DNA of 64,000 nucleotides from Cellulosimicrobium terreum (GTDB taxonomy: Bacteria > Actinomycetota > Actinomycetes > Actinomycetales > Cellulomonadaceae): NCBI GenBank assembly GCA_014803435.1, contig JACYFD010000009.1:1-64000 (forward strand), read 5' to 3'. Of the stretch, positions 30,043-39,726 are shown piece by piece. Position numbers and translations under genes: made by a program. The stretch's first letter is position 1. Every line of letters begins with the position of its first letter. The notes under the pieces were generated by a model. That model was given only the letters and a program-made list of their open reading frames with translations. It searched no databases and was not told the origin of the DNA.

Positions 30043-32826
30043 ATGACACGGACGACCTTCACGACCGGATCCCTGATCGGACGAGAGCACGAGTGCGGCG
30101 TGCTGGACGGCCTCGTGCAAGGCCTGCGCGCGGGCCACGGCGCGGTCCTGTCCATCCGCGGTGACGCGGGCGTCGGCAAGACGGAGCTCCTGCGCTACCT
30201 GGGAGAACGGGCGACGGGGTGCCTGGTCGTGCGGGCGACGAACGTCGAGTCCGAGATGGAGCTCGCGTATGCCGGTCTCCACCAGCTCTGCATGCCTCTG
30301 CTGGGGAACCTCCCCACCCTTCCTCCCCCGCAGCGGGACGCTCTGGGAGCCGCCTTCGGCCTCACGGATGGTGGTGCGCCCGACCGCTTCATGGTCGGGC
30401 TCGCCGTGCTCGGACTGATGTCCGAGGCCGCGCGCGAGCGTCCGCTGGTCTGCCTGGTCGACGACGCGCACTGGCTCGACCACGCCTCGGCGGAGACGCT
30501 CACGTTCGTCGCACGACGGCTGGGTGCCGACCCGGTGGCGATCGTCAGCACCTCACGCCCCGTGCGGGCCGGGTCCGTGTCGTGGGACCTGCCACACCTC
30601 GACCTCGTCGGCCTGTCGGACCACGACGCCCGGACGCTCGTCAGCGCCACCGTCCCGGGACGCCTGGACGAGGACGTGCTCCGACAGCTGCTCGCCGAGG
30701 CCGACGGCAATCCGCTGGCCCTGCTCGAGCTCCCGCGCGGGCTGTCTCCCGACGAGCTCGCGGGCGGGTTCGGGATGACCGGGGCGCGTGCACTGCCGAG
30801 CCGGATCGAGCGCAGCTACGAGCGCAGGATCGACGAGCTGCCCGAGGCCACGCGGCGGCTGCTGCTCGTGGTGGCCGCCGAGCCACGCCAGGACCCGGTC
30901 CTGATCTGGCGTGCCGCGACGCGGCTCGGGCTCACGGTCGCCCAGGCCGCGCCGGCGGTCGCGGACGACCTCGTCGACTTCGGTGGCGAGGTGCGGTTCC
31001 GGCACCCCCTGGTGCGCTCGACGGTGTACCGCACCGCCTCGGCCGCGGAGCGGCGCGCCGCCCACCGCGCGCTGGCCGACGCCACGAACCCCGGTCTCGA
31101 CCCGGACCGCAGGGCGTGGCACCTGGCCCACGCGACGTCGGGCCTCGACGAGGACGTGGCGGCCCAGCTCGACCGGTCGGCGAGCCGTGCCCAGGAGCGC
31201 GGGGGGTTCGCCGCGGCTGCCGCGTTCCGTCAACGCGCTGCGGCCCTGACACCGGATCCCGGCCGGCGGGCCGAGCGGGCCCTGCTCGCGGCGTACTGCA
31301 CGCTTCAGGCGGGCGCGCCCGAGCGAGCCCTCCGGCTGCTGCCGGTCGTCGAGACCGGGACGGTGGACGAGTCCGCACAGGCCCGCGCGCAGCTGTTGCG
31401 CGCCCAGATCGCGAGCGCCCTCGGCCACGGCCACGAGTCACCGCTGCTCAGCGCCGCCCGTCGGCTCGAGCCGGTCGACGCCGAGCTGGCGCGCGAGACC
31501 TACCGGGACGCGTTCTACGCCGCGCTGAACGGCGGGCGCCTGGCGGTCGGCGACGAGATGACTGCGGTGGCGTCGGCCGTGCGGGCGTCTCCCGCGGTGA
31601 CGTCGACCCCGCCGGACCAGCGCACCTCGACGATCCTCCTGCTGGAGGGCCTGGCGACCGTGGTCGTCGACGGCTACGCGGCCGGCGCACCGCTGCTCCA
31701 GGGAGCGATCCGTGCCACGCGTGCGGACACGACGACCGGGGACCCGCAGCTGCGCTGGCTCCCGCTGGTGGCTCGCACGTCGCACGTGGTCTGGGACGAC
31801 GCGGCGTGGGAGGAGCTCTCGGACCGCATGATCGACGTCGCCCGGGACCGGGGCCAGCTGCGGATGCTCCCCGTCGGGCTGCAGTCCGGGGTCGCCCTCC
31901 AGCTGTTCTGCGGACGGCTGGCACGCGCGCAGACCATGGCGGGCGAGTGGAGCGTCGTCGTCTCCGCCACCGGGAATCCGGGGGCCCCGTACGGTTCCAT
32001 GCTGGTCTCGGCCTGGCGGGGGCGCGCGGACGAGATGGCCGCCGTGCTCGCTGAGGTCGAGCCGGACGTCGAGGCGCGACGTGAGGGTCAGTGGATCGCC
32101 AGCAGCTCGTGGGCGGGTGCGATGCTCGCCAACGGGCTGGGGCGCTACGACGAGGCGCTGGTCGCGGCGCAGCGAGGCAGCGCCCGTCTCGAGGACGTGG
32201 GTCTCGCGAGCTGGTCCATGGTCGAGCTCGTCGAGGCGGCGTCGCACGCCGGGGTGCCGGAGCGCGCCCACGCGGCGATGGACCGGCTCGCCGGGATCAC
32301 CGAGGCGTGCGGAACAGACTGGGCGCTCGGGACCGCGGCCCGCAGCCGGGCACTGCTGTCCAAGGGACCGACGGCGGAGGCCGCCTACCGCGAAGCCATC
32401 GACCGGTTGTCCCGGACCCGCGTCCGGTGGTTCACCGCCCGCACGCACCTCGTCTACGGGGAGTGGTTGCGCCGGGAGAACAGGCGGGTCGACGCCCGCG
32501 AGCAGCTCGGGATCGCGCACGACATGCTGTCCGAGATGGGCGCCGACGCGTTCGCCGAGCGGGCCCGCCGCGAGCTCGCGGCGACGGGTGCCACGGCCCG
32601 ACGCCGCACGGTCCAGTCCGCGGTCGAGCTGACGGAGCAGGAGGCACAGATCGCCCGACTCGCCGTGGAGGGCCGGACGAACCCGGAGATCGCGGGTCAG
32701 CTGTTCATCAGTGCGCGGACCGTGGAGTGGCACCTGCGCAAGGTCTACTCGAAGCTCGGCATCACCTCGCGCAAGGAGCTCGGCGGGGTGCTGGTCGGGT
32801 CTCGTGGATCCCGGGTCTCCGGCTAG
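30043..32826 (+). CDS. LuxR-family large ATP-binding regulator (LAL)
   Basis: This 927-residue paralog of the regulator at 24636 has the same order of parts: Walker A RGDAGVGKTELLR, Walker B LVCLVDDAHWLD, a long helical middle, and a C-terminal HTH (LTEQEAQIARLAVEGRTNPE ... ARTVEWHLRKVYSKLGITS). It is divergent from the SDR operon and is the likely regulator of it. The inducer is unknown. No convincing ribosome site is visible beyond a GAGAGGG. Confidence 0.9.
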   Translation: MTRTTFTTGSLIGREHECGVLDGLVQGLRAGHGAVLSIRGDAGVGKTELLRYLGERATGCLVVRATNVESEMELAYAGLHQLCMPLLGNLPTLPPPQRDALGAAFGLTDGGAPDRFMVGLAVLGLMSEAARERPLVCLVDDAHWLDHASAETLTFVARRLGADPVAIVSTSRPVRAGSVSWDLPHLDLVGLSDHDARTLVSATVPGRLDEDVLRQLLAEADGNPLALLELPRGLSPDELAGGFGMTGARALPSRIERSYERRIDELPEATRRLLLVVAAEPRQDPVLIWRAATRLGLTVAQAAPAVADDLVDFGGEVRFRHPLVRSTVYRTASAAERRAAHRALADATNPGLDPDRRAWHLAHATSGLDEDVAAQLDRSASRAQERGGFAAAAAFRQRAAALTPDPGRRAERALLAAYCTLQAGAPERALRLLPVVETGTVDESAQARAQLLRAQIASALGHGHESPLLSAARRLEPVDAELARETYRDAFYAALNGGRLAVGDEMTAVASAVRASPAVTSTPPDQRTSTILLLEGLATVVVDGYAAGAPLLQGAIRATRADTTTGDPQLRWLPLVARTSHVVWDDAAWEELSDRMIDVARDRGQLRMLPVGLQSGVALQLFCGRLARAQTMAGEWSVVVSATGNPGAPYGSMLVSAWRGRADEMAAVLAEVEPDVEARREGQWIASSSWAGAMLANGLGRYDEALVAAQRGSARLEDVGLASWSMVELVEAASHAGVPERAHAAMDRLAGITEACGTDWALGTAARSRALLSKGPTAEAAYREAIDRLSRTRVRWFTARTHLVYGEWLRRENRRVDAREQLGIAHDMLSEMGADAFAERARRELAATGATARRRTVQSAVELTEQEAQIARLAVEGRTNPEIAGQLFISARTVEWHLRKVYSKLGITSRKELGGVLVGSRGSRVSG

Positions 32827-32867
32827 GGACGTCACGCGTCCCGGTCCGTCCTGCTGCGACCGCCGCC

Positions 32868-33092
32868 TCAGACCGGCAGGACGGCAGCGCCGCGGCGCCG
32901 GCTGAACGCGTCGATGTCGCGGGCCACGAGCCACTCCAGCGTGAGCGGTGGCTCGGCGTCCTCGACGGGCCGGTGTGGCACCGGTGGCACAGGTGGCACA
33001 GGTGGCACCGACGGCACGGCGAGCGACGCGCTCCGGCGGAGCGTGGCCGTGGGACCGGAGATGCTGCGGTGCTGGGGAACGGGGAGGTACAT
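32868..33092 (-). CDS. Small protein with Val-Pro-Pro repeats, unknown
   Basis: This is a possible 74-residue protein. The N-terminus YLPVPQHRSISGP is followed by VPSVPPVPPVPPVP, encoded by a tandem nine-base repeat (32974-33009), and a C-terminus LTLEWLVARDIDAFSRRRGA. AGGACGAGAGA precedes the ATG. I do not recognise it. It is convergent with the LuxR gene and lies downstream of the Cys-Cys mini-ORF at 33315. It could be a non-coding stretch. Confidence 0.4.
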   Translation of the reverse strand: MYLPVPQHRSISGPTATLRRSASLAVPSVPPVPPVPPVPHRPVEDAEPPLTLEWLVARDIDAFSRRRGAAVLPV

Positions 33093-33314
33093 GTCGTCTC
33101 TCGTCCTGCCTGGTCGGCGGGTGACCGGCCGTTGCGGGCCGGTGACGGGCGTCGGTGGTGCAGACCCGGCCCGGGACCCGGACTCATCGCTGAGCCGGGC
33201 GGGAGGACCGGTGACCGTCGCGCCCCGCGCTCGGGAACCTCGACGGTTACCGGTAGGGAGGGGCGGAGGGCTGCTCGCGGACGCCTGGTCGGCTGCGCGT
33301 GGCGCCGCGAGCCG

Positions 33315-33395
33315 TCAACAACAGGAGGAGACGACGCCGACCTGCGGGCGCGCGGGGACGAGCGGGGTGCTCGTGGTGCGCGCGCGGGAGGTCAC
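33315..33395 (-). CDS. Possible leaderless mini-ORF ending Cys-Cys-stop
   Basis: GTG to TGA encodes 26 residues ending GVVSSCC. On the minus strand TTGTGC (33425-33430), 17 bases, CACGAT (33402-33407) and six bases precede the GTG, so it could be leaderless. Short ORFs with tandem Cys codons act as cysteine attenuators in mycobacteria. The rest of 33093-33464 has no other gene I can support. The target would be the small gene at 32868, whose function is unknown. Confidence 0.35.
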   Translation of the reverse strand: MTSRARTTSTPLVPARPQVGVVSSCC

Positions 33396-33464
33396 GGGAG
33401 AATCGTGCCAGCCGTTCCGCACGAGCACAACCCTGCGGGGCGACGAGGTCGCGGCGGCCCGGTC

Positions 33465-35087
33465 TCAGCCGACGCGGACGTCGACGTCGTGCCAGCCGCT
33501 CGCGCCGTCGGGCGCCGGTGCCGCCACCGTCGACGTCTGCACGGTCCCGTCCGCGTCGGTCGCACGCACGCTGAGCACGTGGTCCCCAGACCCGGCGCCG
33601 GCGGCGTCCCAGTCGAACGACCACTGCCGCCACGTGTCCGGCCCGACGGTCTCGGCGAGCGTGGCCGCCTCCCACGGGCCGTCGTCCACGCGCACCTCGA
33701 CGCCGTCGATCCCCGTGTGCTGCGCCCACGCGACGCCCGCCACGGTCACCGGTCCCGCGTCGACCGACGAGCCGGCACGCGGCGTGTCGATGCGCGACGC
33801 GAGCTTGACCGGCCCGCGCTCGGACCAGCCGCGCGTCGACCAGTAGGCGACGTCGTCGGCGAACGTCGTGACCTTGAGCTCGGTGACCCACTTGGTCGCG
33901 GACACGTAGCCGTACAGCCCGGGGACGACGAGCCGCGCGGGGAAGCCGTGCTCGGCGGGCAGGGGCTCGCCGTTCATGCCGACCGCGAGCAGGCACTCGC
34001 GGTCCGGGTCCTGCAGCACGTCCAGGGGGGTGCTCGCCGTCCACCCGTCGGCGCTGGTGGACAGGACCATGTCGGCGCCGTCCTGGACCCCGGCCCGCGC
34101 GAGCAGCTCGCGGACCGGGAACCCGAGCCACAGCGCGTTGCCGACGAGGTCGCCGCCGACACCGTTCGAGACGCAGGTGAGGGTCAGGTGGTGCTCGACG
34201 AGCGGGAGGTCGAGCAGCTCCGCGAACGTCAGCTCGAACGGCGTGTCGACGAGGCCCGTGACCCGCAGCGACCACGAGTCCGGGTCGACCTGCGGGACGC
34301 GCAGGGCCGTGTCGATCCGGTAGAAGCCGTCGTTCGGCGTGACGTACGACGCGAGCCCGGGCACGCCGAGGTCGGCCCCGGCAGGCACGGCGGGTGCGGT
34401 GACCGACGCCGCGGGCAGGCGGAGCGCGTCACGCGCCGCGCTCACCACACGGTTGCCCGCCGAGACGGCGCGCGACGTGGCGAGCGCGACGACGCCCGCC
34501 GCGACCGTCAGTCCCGTCACGACGAGGAACCGTCGTCGGTCGACCCCGCTCGCGCCCGGCGACGACACGGGAGACGCCGGGCGGAGCGTGCCGACCGCCG
34601 CACGCAGCAGCAGGACCGCGACGCCGACCCCGACGAGGCTGGGCAGCGCCCACGTGAGGCTCGCCCCGGGTCGCACGACCGCGACCACCGCCGCGACGAC
34701 CCCGACCGCGCCGAGCAGGATCGCGCCGAGAGGCGGTCGTCGCAGCTCGAGCCAGCCGGCGAGCGCGGCACCGGCCGCGATCACGACGACCATCGTCCCG
34801 AGCAGCACCGCCTTGTCCGCGGTCCCGAACGTCTCGACCGCGAAGTCCTTGAGCGGCGCGGGGACCGCGTCGACGACCCCCGCCCCGGCGGCGAACAGCG
34901 GGCTCGACCCCGGCGCAACGAACGCCGCGACGAGCTCGGCGACCGCGAACCCGGCGACCGCGGCGGCGACCCCGGCGAGCGCCGCCCACAGGCCCGCGCG
35001 CGAGCGGCCCGGCGTCGGTCCCGACGCCCGGGCGCCGGGGGCCGGCGGGGCAGGGGACGCTGGAGGCGCGGGGGTCGAGGTGCTCAC
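33465..35087 (-). CDS. Membrane-anchored molybdopterin-dependent oxidoreductase (sulfite oxidase family)
   Basis: The protein has 540 residues. Pro/Ala-rich start, then four membrane helices (about residues 30-160), a further hydrophobic anchor after DRRRF (about 185-205), and an external catalytic domain. The molybdenum-binding cysteine is in HHLTLTCVSNGVGGDLVGN, followed by WLGFPVRELL and GFPARLVVPGLYGYVSATKW. The C-terminal 110 residues form the Ig-like dimerisation domain. Family members oxidise or reduce small oxyanions outside the membrane; the substrate is unknown. Confidence 0.88.
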   Translation of the reverse strand: MSTSTPAPPASPAPPAPGARASGPTPGRSRAGLWAALAGVAAAVAGFAVAELVAAFVAPGSSPLFAAGAGVVDAVPAPLKDFAVETFGTADKAVLLGTMVVVIAAGAALAGWLELRRPPLGAILLGAVGVVAAVVAVVRPGASLTWALPSLVGVGVAVLLLRAAVGTLRPASPVSSPGASGVDRRRFLVVTGLTVAAGVVALATSRAVSAGNRVVSAARDALRLPAASVTAPAVPAGADLGVPGLASYVTPNDGFYRIDTALRVPQVDPDSWSLRVTGLVDTPFELTFAELLDLPLVEHHLTLTCVSNGVGGDLVGNALWLGFPVRELLARAGVQDGADMVLSTSADGWTASTPLDVLQDPDRECLLAVGMNGEPLPAEHGFPARLVVPGLYGYVSATKWVTELKVTTFADDVAYWSTRGWSERGPVKLASRIDTPRAGSSVDAGPVTVAGVAWAQHTGIDGVEVRVDDGPWEAATLAETVGPDTWRQWSFDWDAAGAGSGDHVLSVRATDADGTVQTSTVAAPAPDGASGWHDVDVRVG

Positions 35088-35178
35088 GTCACCAGGGTGC
35101 GCCGCGCACGGCCGTGGGCGCTACCCGCACCCGTGTGCGCGGCGGGTCCGTCAGGCACCTGTCAGGTCCGCGTGGGCG

Positions 35179-35991
35179 TCAGCCGTCGACGCCCTTGGGC
35201 TCGAGCGGCGCGCGCCACAGCGAGTAGGTCGACGCCTGGGCGACGGGCCGCAGGATCAGCGAGTCGATGTTGACGTGGTGCGGGCGCGTCACGGCGAACG
35301 TCACGACGTCCGCGACGTCGTCCGCGGTCAGCGGGTCGACGACGCCCGCGTAGACGGCGTCGGCGCCGGACTGGTCCCCGTGGTAGCGGTTGAGCGAGAA
35401 CTCGGGCGTGTGGACCAGGCCGGGCGCGATCTCGATCACGCGGATCGGCTCGCCGACCAGCTCGAGCCGCAGCGTCTTCGCGACGCCGAGCAGCGCGTGC
35501 TTCGACGCGACGTACCCGGAGCCGCCGACGTAGGTGTCGTGACCCGCGGTGGACGTCATGAACACGATGTCGCCACGACGCGACGCGCGCAGGTGCGGCA
35601 GGAACGCCTGGGTCACGCGGATCGTGCCGAGGACGTTCGTCTCGTACATGTCGCGCCACTCGTCGATCTTCGCCGCGTCGACGTGGTCGACGCCGAGGCC
35701 GAACCCGGCGATGTTGAGCAGCGCGTGCACCGGACCGCGCGCGGACGCCTGGTCGACGAGGCGCGCGACGTCGTCGTCCGACGTCACGTCGCCCACGACG
35801 GGGTGGGCTCCCGTCCGCTCGGCGACGTCCGCGAGCCGGTCCGCGCGGCGCGCGAACGCCACGACGTCCCAGCCGCGGGCGCGCAGCAGACGCACGCACG
35901 CCTCCCCGATGCCCGACGACGCCCCCGTCACCACGGCGCGCAGCGGCGCGGGCGCGACATCCTCACCTGGAGCAGCAGAGAACTCAGTCAT
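35179..35991 (-). CDS. Short-chain dehydrogenase/reductase
   Basis: This 270-residue classical SDR has VVTGASSGIGEACVRLLR, a cofactor loop VVAFARRADRL (Arg pair, NADP-like), LLNIAGFGLGV, catalytic MTSTAGHDTYVGG and YVASK, and IAPGLVHTPEFS. It follows the pyruvyltransferase-like gene by 62 bp on the same strand and may belong to the glycan operon, for example in sugar or lipid reduction; this is inference from position only. Confidence 0.85.
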   Translation of the reverse strand: MTEFSAAPGEDVAPAPLRAVVTGASSGIGEACVRLLRARGWDVVAFARRADRLADVAERTGAHPVVGDVTSDDDVARLVDQASARGPVHALLNIAGFGLGVDHVDAAKIDEWRDMYETNVLGTIRVTQAFLPHLRASRRGDIVFMTSTAGHDTYVGGSGYVASKHALLGVAKTLRLELVGEPIRVIEIAPGLVHTPEFSLNRYHGDQSGADAVYAGVVDPLTADDVADVVTFAVTRPHHVNIDSLILRPVAQASTYSLWRAPLEPKGVDG

Positions 35992-36053
35992 GGCGAGCAC
36001 TCTGCCACGTCGGTGCGGGATCGATGACCGGGTGGCCGCGGGCCGGTCGTGGC

Positions 36054-37139
36054 TCAGGCCAGAGCATCGACGAAGTCGGCGGCCTGCCCCTGGAGCTGAC
36101 CCCAGAGCTCCTCGCGACGCTCCGCGACACGTGCGCTGAGCGCGTCCTCCTGGTCGACGAAGTGGTCGAGCTTCGCGATCATGCCGTCGGCCATCGCGTC
36201 GAGCTGGGCGCGCGTCATCGGGTTCCGGCGTGGCACGGCGCACAGGAACGTGTCGTCGCCGAAGTAGTCCTTCGGCATCCCCCGTCGCGCCGCCATCCCG
36301 AGGAAGGCCGCGGGCTTGTCGAAGGCGAGGAACGGGAGCCAGCCGTGCAGACGCTTGCCGAACGCGAACCGGCAGTCGTTGTAGCGCGCGCTGAACGACG
36401 GGTGCGCGGCGAGCGCCTCGTTGAACGTGCGGTGGAAGTCCTTGTGCGGCAGGTCCGGGTCGATCGCCGCCTTGAACGGCGCGACGTCGATCTCGATCGG
36501 CGGGATCAGGTCGAGCGAGAACCGGTTGAAGTCGCCCGACGCGTTGATCATCGACCGCACCTCGAGTCCCTGCGCGTTCGCGTGCTCGACGAACCGACGC
36601 AGCGGGTGGTCGGCGATGTTCTCCTCGGTGAACAGGTAGGAGTCCAGGTTGACCACGACGACGTCGCGCGTCGTCGCCGGGGCGTCGAGGAGCCGGTCGG
36701 TGAACAACGAGGCGCACGGCGCCCACTCCGGGCTCGTCACCGGGCCGATGGCCCGCAGGAGCTCGGCCTCCTTGGTCGCCCGCACGACGATCCGCCGAGC
36801 ACGGGACGTCACCCTCCGCACCGCCGCGAGCTCGTCGCCGGTCGGGTCCACGAGGACACCGGTGGACCAGAGGTAGAACTTCTTCCCCTCGAACCGGTCC
36901 CACTGCTTGGCCAGCTTCGAGTGCAGGTGCCGCGACGAGTTCGTCTGCACGAGCAGGCCCCCCGGGCCGATGATCACGTTGTCCGTGGGCACGTCCCCCC
37001 GCCGCAGGTAGGCGGGATCGCTCACGTGCCGGAAGTCGAGGTCGACGAGGCCGTCGAAGAGCTCCGTGCTCACCTCGTGCAGCAGGGCGTCGCCCGCGTT
37101 GCCGCGCGCTCCGCACGTGATCCACAGCGCGCGCTTCAC
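36054..37139 (-). CDS. Polysaccharide pyruvyl transferase family protein
   Basis: The protein has 361 residues. GARGNAGDALLHEV at the N-terminus, NVIIGPGGLLVQTNSS and FYLWSTGVLVDP match the first half of the family that transfers pyruvate ketals to sugars of surface glycans; the second half is more diverged (DFNRFSLDLIPP). Start GTG 37139 overlaps the stop of the GT29-GT4 gene, so the two are translated together and probably act on the same glycan. The exact reaction is inferred. Confidence 0.75.
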   Translation of the reverse strand: MKRALWITCGARGNAGDALLHEVSTELFDGLVDLDFRHVSDPAYLRRGDVPTDNVIIGPGGLLVQTNSSRHLHSKLAKQWDRFEGKKFYLWSTGVLVDPTGDELAAVRRVTSRARRIVVRATKEAELLRAIGPVTSPEWAPCASLFTDRLLDAPATTRDVVVVNLDSYLFTEENIADHPLRRFVEHANAQGLEVRSMINASGDFNRFSLDLIPPIEIDVAPFKAAIDPDLPHKDFHRTFNEALAAHPSFSARYNDCRFAFGKRLHGWLPFLAFDKPAAFLGMAARRGMPKDYFGDDTFLCAVPRRNPMTRAQLDAMADGMIAKLDHFVDQEDALSARVAERREELWGQLQGQAADFVDALA

Positions 37140-39529
37140 GACGCCCTCCCCTCGGAGGCGGGCTCCGAGCCGTCGAGCTGCGCGCCCTCGGCGTCGGGGA
37201 GCAACGTGTCGAGCTGCTCGTCGAGCATCGCGCGGTAGCGACCCGCGAAGTGCTCGAGCGAGAAGTGCTGCTCGAACACGCGGCGGTTGCGCTCGCCCCA
37301 CGCGACGCGGTCACGCGTCTCCAGGACGCGGCACGCGTCGTCGATCGTGTCCTCGGTGACGAACAGCACGTTGCCGTCGAGGTCGACCTCGACGTTGCCG
37401 CCCACGGGCGACAGGATGAGCGCCTTGCCCGCACGCATCGCCTCGAGCGTCGCGAGGTCGAAGATCGAGTTGCGGTGGAGCATCACGTAGTAGTCGGCCA
37501 GGTCGAGCAGCGCGAGCAGCTTGTCGTGCGTCATGCGCTCGCCCAGGATGCGCGCCTCGATGCGACGGCCCGCCTTCGCCCTCAGCGCGTCGATCGGCGA
37601 CCGGTCCGCCGACGCGCCGACCGCGACCCAGACGACCCGCCGGCCCGAGAGCTCGGCATGGCGCTTCAGCAGCGCGGGGACGCGGTCGAGGCCCTTGTCC
37701 TGGTTGAAGTCCCCTACGCTGACGAAGACGTCGGTCGCGGGGTCGTCCACGGGGATCCGGAGCTCGCGCGCGATCTCGTCGCGCAGTGCCGCGCGGTCGG
37801 GCGCGTCGGGAGCGTGGTCCACGGCGGAGACGGTGTTGTAGAGCGCCGTGTCCGCGAAGGCGACGTGACCCGCCTCGTCGATGCGCGACGTCGACCGGTA
37901 CGCCTCCCGCGCGCCGAGGCTCGGGAAGTACACCTTCTGCGCGTTCTCGAGCACGAGGCGTTCGAGCCGGTCGGCGACGTACGCCTCGTGCGACGACGGC
38001 GGGCGCCCGAGCGAGCGCATCTCCTGCAGGGTGCTGCCCTGCTGGTGGTAGACGAGCACGTAAGGGACACCGAGCCGGTGCGCGCCGTACGCGGTCCCCA
38101 GCTCGTGGCACACGAGCAGCAGCGAGCGGCCCGCCTCGCGCGCCTGGCGGACCTGCGGGTCCGCCAGCACGTACTCGGCGCCGAGCACGATGTCGGCGAC
38201 CTTCGCGCTCAGGCCGGCGAGCTCGGCCCCCAGCTCGTCACGCAGCCGCTCCTTGCCTCCGTCGTCGAACAGGTACGTGAGCTGCTGGCCGCGGTACTCG
38301 TCGCCGAGCGCCAGTCGCTGGGTCGCGAGGACGCCGGCAGGGCCGCCCGTCTTGCCGGTCGCCGGGTCGTACTGGCGGTAGGCGCAGCCGACGACCGTCA
38401 CCGCTCCGTCGCGCGGCTCGTCGCGGTCGTGCTGGGAACGGCGTGCGGCGAGCTCGTCGACCGAGCCGTCCTCCGCCGGACGCGCCTCGGACAGCAGCCC
38501 GCGGAGGAAGGCGCCCTCGCCGTCGACGTCGTGGCGGGTCCCCATGTCGCCGCGGGCGTCGAAGTAGTGCCCGAGCTCCGGGTCGCCCTCGATCGTGGAG
38601 AAGCCGTAGACGTCGACGTCGCGCAGGGAGCCCCTGCTCTGGTGCAGCATCCACAGGACCTGCGCGCCGCTCGTCGGCAACAGCAGGCCCGACGCCTCGC
38701 GCAGGCCCGTCTTGGTGGCGGTGTCGACGTGGGCGAGCTTCTCGGGTGCGAACTGCGCGTCCCGGTGGAGCACGTCCCCGTGCGACGGGACCTCGAGGAG
38801 GTTGCGGAAGAGGTCCATCTCCCACAGGACGAGCGACAGATCCTCGGTCTCGGGGCGGTCGCGCACGTCGCGGTGGGCGCCTCGGACCCAGACGTCGGTC
38901 CGGGAGCCGTAGTCCACCTCGTACCCGCGCGGGTGGTTGTTGAAGCGGACGACGACGTCGTGCGCGTCGATCTCCTCGCCGCGGCCCGAGCCCAGGCACC
39001 CCGGCCCGTTGCCGACGACGGCGACGGACCGGCCCGCGACGAGCCGCCCGAAGACGTCGTCCGCGGCGTTCGCGGCCAGCACGTCCGCGGCCTCGGCCGC
39101 GCGCTCGACGGCGCGGGACGCCACCCCGAGCTCCCGCGCGAACCGTGCGACCGGGAGACAGCCGGCGAGCAGGTCCGGGGCGTCGGGACGCTTGCGCAGG
39201 AGCGTGCGGACGATCCTTTCGGCACCCTCGCGGTCCTGCGCCTCCAGCAGCACCCCGCAGTAGACGAGCCAGAGCTGCGGGGGGAGCCGCGACCACGCGA
39301 CCGAGTTCTGGCTCATCGACCGGGCGCGCGCCACGAGCGCGGGAGTCGCGCCCTGGTCCCTCCACTCCACGCGCGACAGAGCGAGGTCGTCGCTCTCGCG
39401 GGCCTGTCCGGCACGGGCGATCCGGTCGGCCGCGGTACGGGAGCCGTGGCCGAAGAGCTTCTTGTCGAGCACGCGCAGCCGCCAGGCGGCCGCCCGCACG
39501 ATCCGGACGTTCTTGAGGTTCGTGGTCAT
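37136..39529 (-). CDS. Fusion of a GT29 (sialyltransferase-type) domain and a GT4 glycosyltransferase
   Basis: The protein has 797 residues. Residues 1-160 are helical and repeat-like. Residues about 165-350 carry the four GT29 sialylmotifs: L (SVAVVGNGPGCLGSG ... IDAHDVVVRFNNHP), S (PTSGAQVLWMLHQ ... VDVYGF), III (GHYFD) and VS (HDVDGE, HxxxxE). Residues about 375-780 are a GT4 GT-B enzyme with GGPAGVLATQRLALGDE near its start and FDLATLEAMRAGKALILSPVGG in the donor half. GT29 enzymes in animals use CMP-sialic acid; the donor here is unknown. No signal peptide, so it should act in the cytoplasm. ATG 39529 is chosen because upstream residues are non-conserved. Confidence 0.82.
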   Translation of the reverse strand: MTTNLKNVRIVRAAAWRLRVLDKKLFGHGSRTAADRIARAGQARESDDLALSRVEWRDQGATPALVARARSMSQNSVAWSRLPPQLWLVYCGVLLEAQDREGAERIVRTLLRKRPDAPDLLAGCLPVARFARELGVASRAVERAAEAADVLAANAADDVFGRLVAGRSVAVVGNGPGCLGSGRGEEIDAHDVVVRFNNHPRGYEVDYGSRTDVWVRGAHRDVRDRPETEDLSLVLWEMDLFRNLLEVPSHGDVLHRDAQFAPEKLAHVDTATKTGLREASGLLLPTSGAQVLWMLHQSRGSLRDVDVYGFSTIEGDPELGHYFDARGDMGTRHDVDGEGAFLRGLLSEARPAEDGSVDELAARRSQHDRDEPRDGAVTVVGCAYRQYDPATGKTGGPAGVLATQRLALGDEYRGQQLTYLFDDGGKERLRDELGAELAGLSAKVADIVLGAEYVLADPQVRQAREAGRSLLLVCHELGTAYGAHRLGVPYVLVYHQQGSTLQEMRSLGRPPSSHEAYVADRLERLVLENAQKVYFPSLGAREAYRSTSRIDEAGHVAFADTALYNTVSAVDHAPDAPDRAALRDEIARELRIPVDDPATDVFVSVGDFNQDKGLDRVPALLKRHAELSGRRVVWVAVGASADRSPIDALRAKAGRRIEARILGERMTHDKLLALLDLADYYVMLHRNSIFDLATLEAMRAGKALILSPVGGNVEVDLDGNVLFVTEDTIDDACRVLETRDRVAWGERNRRVFEQHFSLEHFAGRYRAMLDEQLDTLLPDAEGAQLDGSEPASEGRAS

Positions 39530-39726
39530 CTCACCGGTATTCGACGCGGAGCCAGGGACCCCGGATGGTAGGCGGGCCGATCCGACCGCGCGGCGAACCC
39601 CCGGTGAACGCGGAACGGCCACTGCGTGGCGATGTGTCGACGGTGCCTCGATCCCCCGTCCGGCGTCGCCGACGTCTGCCACGATGGCGCCGTCGTCGAC
39701 CGATCTACCCCACCCGAAGGACAGGC

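Noticed and set aside
32091-35273. Plus-strand open frame of over 1000 codons across the LuxR end and the molybdoenzyme
   Set aside because: It crosses two real genes in other frames and is low-complexity Arg/Asp/Gly sequence with no recognisable domain.
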